From contig JAFFJZ010000040.1 in assembly GCA_018340375.1 (NCBI GenBank), forward strand, positions 310,001 through 374,000: a stretch of DNA of 64,000 bases, read 5' to 3'. The translations under genes were made by a program, and so were the position numbers. Of this stretch, positions 58,866-64,000 are shown piece after piece; the first letter of the stretch is position 1; each line of letters begins with the position of its first letter. The stretch is from Gonatopus flavifemur. Its lineage: Eukaryota > Arthropoda > Insecta > Hymenoptera > Dryinidae. The notes under the pieces were generated by a model. The model did not search any database, was not told where the DNA came from, and saw only the letters and a list, made by a program, of their open reading frames with translations.

Positions 58866-61800
58866 GATGAAGTAATCAGTCTTACGACTGGTTTGATGAA
58901 ACCCTCCACCCCTGTCTATTATCCGCCAAACGTTCAATTTCTACATACCTACTACATCCCTTGTCTTGTACGATTTGCTTCATATAACTTGCTCTAGGTC
59001 TACCTTTACCAGTTTTACCATTCATTTTCCCTTCCAATATTGTTCTCAATAAACTCTCATGCCGTAATGTGTGTCCTATAAGATTGCTTCTCCTTTTCAC
59101 GATGTGTTTTAAAAGATTTCTTTCTTCATTTATCTGCTCCAGTACTTCTTCATTTTTTACTTTGTCTATTCATTTTATTCTGAGCATCCTCCTATAACAC
59201 CACATTTCAAAAGCTTCAAGTCTTCGTTGATCAGTTTTCCCCATTGTCCAAGTTTCGCAACCATAGAATGCTGTGCTCCAAACGTAACTTTTCAAGGATT
59301 TCTTCCTTACTTCTAAGCTTATATTTTCCGAGCATAATAACTGTCTCGTCTGGTAAAAAGCCTGTTTCCCTTGTGCTATTCTTGCTCTTATATCTCTTTC
59401 GCTTTTGCCGTTCTCTGTAATCATGCTTCCTAGATATTTGAATTCTTTCACCTGTTCAATTGTCTCGGTATCTATTTTGATTTTCGTTCTTCTAGCTGTT
59501 TCCGCTGCTGTGCATATCATGAATTTTGTTTTGTCTTTATTTATATTCAAACAATAGTTTTCCAATAATATTGTTCTCATGGTGTTGAGAATATTTTCTA
59601 ACTCAGTACTACTCGTGGCCAATATAGCTATGTCATCCGCGAATCTCAACATACTTATATTTCCTCTCTGAATCTGTAATTTCGATTGAATTTCCTCCTT
59701 CACTTCGTGCATTACTTCTTCTATATATAAATTGAAAATCAGTGGCGATAATGAGCATCCTTGTCTCACCCCTCTTCTTATTTGTGCTTCCCCTTCCTGA
59801 CCCTCTATGTCTATTATTGCACTTCGATTCTTATATAATTCGTATATTATTCTTGTATCTTTATAATTTATTCCCACCTTCTTCAGGATCGCAAACATCT
59901 TCTCCCAGTCCACATTATCGAAAGCCTTTTGTATATCTACAGAACCTATGTACACAGATTTCTTCAGCGCTATCCTTTTCTCGATTACTGCCCTGAGTGC
60001 TTCTCGCGTTCCCCTATTTTTTCTGAAACCAAACTGATCTTCTCCCAATCTACTCTCTATTTTATCTTCCATCCTCCTGTATATAATTTTGGTCAGTATT
60101 TTTGAAGCATGTCAAGTTAAACTGATCGTTCTGTAGTTCTCGCATTTGTCTGCCCCTTGTTTTTTCGGGATAGCGACAATTTTATTCTTTTGGAAATCTT
60201 TCGGTATTTCTCCTTTTTCGTACATATCTCTAATCAATTCAAACAGTGCGTCGCGAGTTCCTTCACTGGAGGCTTTTATAAGGTCCGCACTTATGCCATC
60301 TATGCCTGGCGCTTCATTATTTTTCAATTCTTCCAAAGCCTTGTCGAATTCTGATCTCAATATCGAATCTCCCAATTCTTCCTCATCTACATCCTCCTCC
60401 TTCTCTAAAAGTGCTATATCATCGTTTCCTCTATACAAGTCTTCCAAATGATTGATCCACTGTCCTATTTCCTCTTCCGTTTTCATCAATTGTCGTCCTA
60501 GAGAGTTTCTAATCTTATTGCTTCTAGATTTCATTTGTCCGAAGAATCTTTCAATAATCCTATATGCTTCATCTATTTTCCCTAAATGCAATCTTATTTC
60601 TATTTCCTGACATTTCTCTTCTAACCACTGTTCTTTTGCTTTCCTTGATTCTCTTATTATTTCATTTCTCAATGATTTGTATCGTTGCTGGCCTTCTTGG
60701 CTATCATTATTCTTGTATTTTCTTCTTTCATTCATCAATTCCAAAATTTCTCCCGTTATCCATGGGTTTTTAGGTTCTACTCCATCATTCTTCAAAATCT
60801 TATCCGCACAATCTCTTATATTCCCCTTCATCTTTGTCCATCTCCTCTCAATTCCCAAATCTTTCTCTCTCTAATCTCCCAACTTTTCATCCAACATTTT
60901 CTCGAATGCCTCATGTGTTTGTTTTTGCTTGAGGTTCTTCAAATTCCATCTCTTCTGCATTTTCCTCCTCTTCTTCAGAGATTTGAATTCCAGAGAACAT
61001 TTCATCATCAACATATTATGATCACCATGTATATCTGCACCGGGATAAGTTTCACAGTTTTTCACTTGGTTTCTAAATCTGTGTTTCAGTAATATGTAAT
61101 CAATTCGGTATCTTGCTGTATCTCCTGGCATTTTCCAAGGGTAGATTCTTCTTGGATGATTTTCGAATAAAGTGTTCGTGATAACCATCTTTTGATTTTC
61201 ACAAAATTCGACTAAACGTTGTCCTCTATCGTTCCTCCTCCCTAACGCGAAATCTCCTATAATGTTGTCCTCTTTTCCTTGTCGAATCCTACCGCATTCC
61301 AATCCCCCATCACTATCAAATTCTCTTCTCCCTCCACATATTCTATCACTTCTTCTATTTCTTCGTACGTTTTTTCAATATCTTCCTCCGAATATGCAGA
61401 TGAGGGCATGTATACTTGGACTATGACTATGTCTACCGGTTTTGTTCTGATTCTAACCATCATCACACGTTCATTATGTTGCGAATAATCTTCTATTCTA
61501 TTTCTTACTCTTTTATGCATTACAATTCCTACACCTGCTTGACCGTTCTTTGATCCTGTATGAATTATTCTATAATGCCCACTCCAGAAATCGCCCTTTT
61601 GTGGCCATCTCATTTCGCTAATCCCCAGTACGTCTATATTCAACCTATTCATTCCTAATTTCGAATTTTCTAATTTTCCCGCTTGCCTCAGTGATCTAAC
61701 ATTCCACGCTCCGACTCGAAGAATGTTGTTTCTCTCCCCTATCCTATTCTTCGGTTTTCGTTCCTTGCTGATGAAGCTTCCTCGAGCAGCCTCCACCCAG

Positions 61801-61922
61801 AGATCCGAACGGGAGACTAGTTTACCTCCGGAATATTGCACCCGAGAGAGCGCCATCATGTATTCATTAATTTGTTTGTTTGTTTTTGTTACATAATATT
61901 CCAGGTTAGGAAAAGGTGTCAT
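58866..61922 (-). mobile_element. APE-type non-LTR retrotransposon, nearly full length
   Basis: About 3.06 kb on the minus strand, with an endonuclease-RT frame and a short ATGATG-like 3' tail (58859-58867) instead of poly(A), as in RTE-like elements. There are no LTRs. The clade was judged from motif order only and is uncertain. Related fragments lie at 3454-3763 and 50405-51370, so the family was once abundant. The 5' untranslated part is not defined. Confidence 0.85.
58882..61922 (-). pseudogene. Endonuclease-reverse transcriptase, lightly damaged
   Basis: The start chosen is M at 61922. The APE endonuclease shows VGAWNVRSL, GISEMRW, VYMPSSAY, GDWNAV and RYRIDYILLKHRF. The RT has GIDGISADLIKASSEG, SVDIQKAFDNVDW, GVRQGCSLSPLIFNLYI and RFADDIAILAT. 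The connecting C-terminus has FKYLGSMITENG, YGCETW, LIGHTLRHESLL and GKGRPRASYM. Damage is one frameshift near 61290 and in-frame stops at about 60871, 60112 and 59170; otherwise the frame is open for about 1000 codons. The protein would nick DNA and prime reverse transcription on it. No RNase H domain was seen. Confidence 0.93.
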
Positions 61923-62023
61923 TTCCTCGGGAAGTATTGAAAAATGTCAAGGAAGGTAGTTTCCCCTTGCTTTCCTTCCGTTCAATTTTTTGTTAGTGTC
62001 GGATTAATGTTCAAATGGATTAA

Positions 62024-62025
<2 letters not shown>

Positions 62026-62072
<47 letters not shown>

Positions 62073-62093
62073 ACATATATATATGTGAATCGG
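62026..62093. repeat. (AT)n microsatellite
   Basis: About 40 bp of uninterrupted AT dinucleotides followed by shorter AT/GT runs. It separates the non-LTR element from the satellite array. Confidence 0.95.
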
Positions 62094-62094
62094 A

Positions 62095-64000
62095 TAGTTT
62101 GAGGTCCCAAATTATCACTTAATGTATAGTTTGGGGTCATTCTGATAGTTTGAGGTCGGACCTCAAACTTTTATATGTTATTCGATTAGTTTGGGGTCTC
62201 GGCACTCAATGTATACTTCGGGGTCGCGCAGCGATTTTTGTGCCCGAGACCTCGAAGTAACCATAAGATGCTTTCACAATGCGAAAACTCACGTTTCATC
62301 CCAAGACGGTTCTGTAGTCAATTTGAAAACACTTTGAAACGTTTCCACGAGAAAAGATATAGGAAGAAAACACAATAACGTCTTGACAGAACACCTCACT
62401 GACAACGAACGGTTCCATCCCTAACAGCTCTCTGAAATTTTTGAATCGTTCGATTTTCTGTCCCTTGACGTTTCTATAATCACTTTTAAAACGTTGGAGA
62501 ACGTTGCAATGCACAAAAATGTGGATAAGAAACACAACAACGTCCTGAAATAACACTTCACTTCCAACGTGCAGTTTGAGGTCCCGAATACAACTTTTGT
62601 ATATACCGCATCTAATGGATTGTTTGAGGTCGCACATGGAATGATTCTTCCTCGAACCCGCAAATCTACCTGTTCGGTTTTACCTTGACGTTTCTATAAT
62701 CACTTTTGAAACGTTGCAGAACGTTTCAATGCACAGAAGTGTAGAAAAACGACACAACATCGTCTTGAAAACACACTGCACTTCCAACGTGGAGTTTGAG
62801 GTCGCGAATGGAATGACGCTTCCTTCCACACACAGATCTAGTGTTCCCGAATTTCCGTATCTTGACGTCTCTGTAGGCCCTTTTAGAACATTGCAGAACG
62901 TTCCGATGCACAAAGATGGGGGGAAAAAAACACAACAACGTCCTGAAATAACACATCACTTCCAACGTACAGTTTGAGGTCCCGAATACAACTCTTGTGT
63001 ATACCGCATCTGATGGATTGTTTGAGGTCGCACATGGAATGTTTCTTCCTCGACCCCGCAAATCTACATGTTGGATTTTCCCTTGACGTTTCTATAATCA
63101 CTTTAAAACGTTGCAAAACGTTTCAATGCACAAAAATGTAGAAAAACGACACAAAATCGTCTTGAACACACGTCACTTCCAACGTATAGTTTGAGGTCGC
63201 AACTGGAATGATTCTTCCTTGGATTCGCAGATCTATTGTTCCCGAATTTCCGTCCCTTAGCGTCTCTGGAGTCAGTTCTGAAACATTGCAGAACGTTTCA
63301 ATGCACAAAGATGTTGAAAAAAAAACACAACAGCGTCCTGAAATAACACTTCACTTCCAACATACAGTTTGAGGTCCCGAATACAACTTTTGTATATACC
63401 GCATCTAATGGATCGTTTGAGGTCGCACATGGAATGATTCTTCCTCGAACCCACAAATCTACCTGTTCGGTTTCACCTTGACGTTTCTATAATCACTTTA
63501 AAACGTTGCAAAACGTTTCAATGCACAAGAATGTAGAAAAACGACACAAAATCGTCTTGAACACACGTCACTTCCAACGTATAGTTTGAGGTCGCAACTG
63601 GAATGATTCTTCCTTGGATTCGCAGATCTATTGTTCCCGAATTTCCGTCCCTTAGCGTCTCTGGAGTCAGTTCTAAAACATTGCAGAACGTTTCAATGCA
63701 CAAAGATGTTGAAAAAAAAACACAACAGCGTCCTGAAATAACACTTCACTTCCAACATACAGTTTGAGGTCCCGAATACAACTTTTGTATATATTGCATC
63801 TGATGGATTGTTTGAGGTCGCACATGGAATGATTCTTCCTCGAACCCGCAAATCTACCTGCTGGATTTTGCCTTGACGTTTCTATAATCGCTTTTGGAAC
63901 GTTGCAAAACGTTTCAATGCACCAAAGTGTGGAGAAACGATACAACATCGTCGTGAAAACACACTTCACTTCCAACGTAAGGTTTGAGGTCGCGAATGGA
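62095..64000. repeat. Satellite with ~395-bp higher-order unit
   Basis: The landmark GTTTGAGGTC recurs at 62574, 62622, 62794, 62972, 63020, 63189, 63367, 63415, 63584, 63762, 63810 and 63982. Spacing cycles about 48, 170 and 178 bp, so a unit of about 395-398 bp repeats roughly four times and leaves the window. Each unit holds two related half-units (both with CTTCCAACGT, GTTTGAGGTC and AACGTTTCAATGCAC). The start (62095-62300) is a degenerate lead-in with GTTTGGGGTC. The minus-strand frames here change phase from unit to unit and are not genes. Confidence 0.9.

Noticed and set aside
58882..58997. Microsatellite-adjacent frame at the non-LTR 3' end
   Set aside because: It is antisense to the C-terminal coding part of the retrotransposon.
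62296..63975. Repeated minus-strand frames (for example with METFCNV-like or CIETFCNV words)
   Set aside because: The ~395-bp unit is not a multiple of three and the frame changes between units, so they reflect the satellite.
1..64000. CRISPR arrays, bacterial operons or viral genomes
   Set aside because: No regularly spaced identical repeats with unique spacers, no Shine-Dalgarno-organised genes and no viral structural genes were seen; the LTR elements show no envelope gene.

Overview
This is a eukaryotic window dense in transposable elements, almost certainly from an insect. The element mix supports that: pogo/Tigger-like, mariner and Tc1/mariner-group DNA transposons, a BEL/Pao and a Gypsy-class LTR retrotransposon, an APE-type non-LTR retrotransposon, many palindromic MITEs and a satellite array. 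One transposase gene also has an intron with clear GT/AG borders. The order of insect cannot be fixed from the sequence. No intact host gene is recognised, no CRISPR or operon structure exists, and nearly every coding region is a transposon gene, mostly decayed.

Layout. (1) 1-9.6 kb: two almost identical pogo-like elements (a truncated one at 1-1739 and a full-length, apparently intact one at 5407-8547), an endonuclease scrap of a non-LTR element, and a palindromic MITE (3766-4398). (2) 10.8-32.3 kb: one Gypsy-class retrotransposon on the minus strand (LTRs 30821-32267 and 10828-12439, direct repeat ACAA), opened up by nested insertions. A BEL/Pao element (14918-25046, direct repeat ACTAG) sits inside its integrase. 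That BEL element itself holds a mariner (19934-20843) inside its protease and a 2.4-kb foldback in its leader. A hAT-like MITE (13180-13868) and a small foldback lie in the Gypsy 3' part. (3) 32.8-36.9 kb: a 4-kb Tc1/mariner-group element with ~500-bp inverted repeats and two internal tandem arrays. (4) 40.1-44.0 kb: a pseudogene of an uncharacterised protein family, split exactly at a TA by a second pogo-like element (40292-43563). (5) 44.3-57.7 kb: a run of palindromic or foldback elements, a solo LTR, a tRNA-like segment, a non-LTR fragment and a second mariner. (6) 57.7-61.9 kb: an inverted-repeat unit around an N-terminal piece of what I think is the same uncharacterised family, then a nearly full-length non-LTR element on the minus strand. 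(7) 62.1-64.0 kb: a satellite with a ~395-bp higher-order unit running off the window.

The sequence reads as a heterochromatin-like layering of insertions whose order can be deduced: Gypsy first, then BEL, then mariner. The items most worth following are the nest itself, the Gypsy element's inverted copy of its own gag-protease junction between primer site and gag, the pogo-split uncharacterised gene family, and the very recent pogo element with a complete spliced transposase. All identities rest on reading motifs by eye; no database search was possible.
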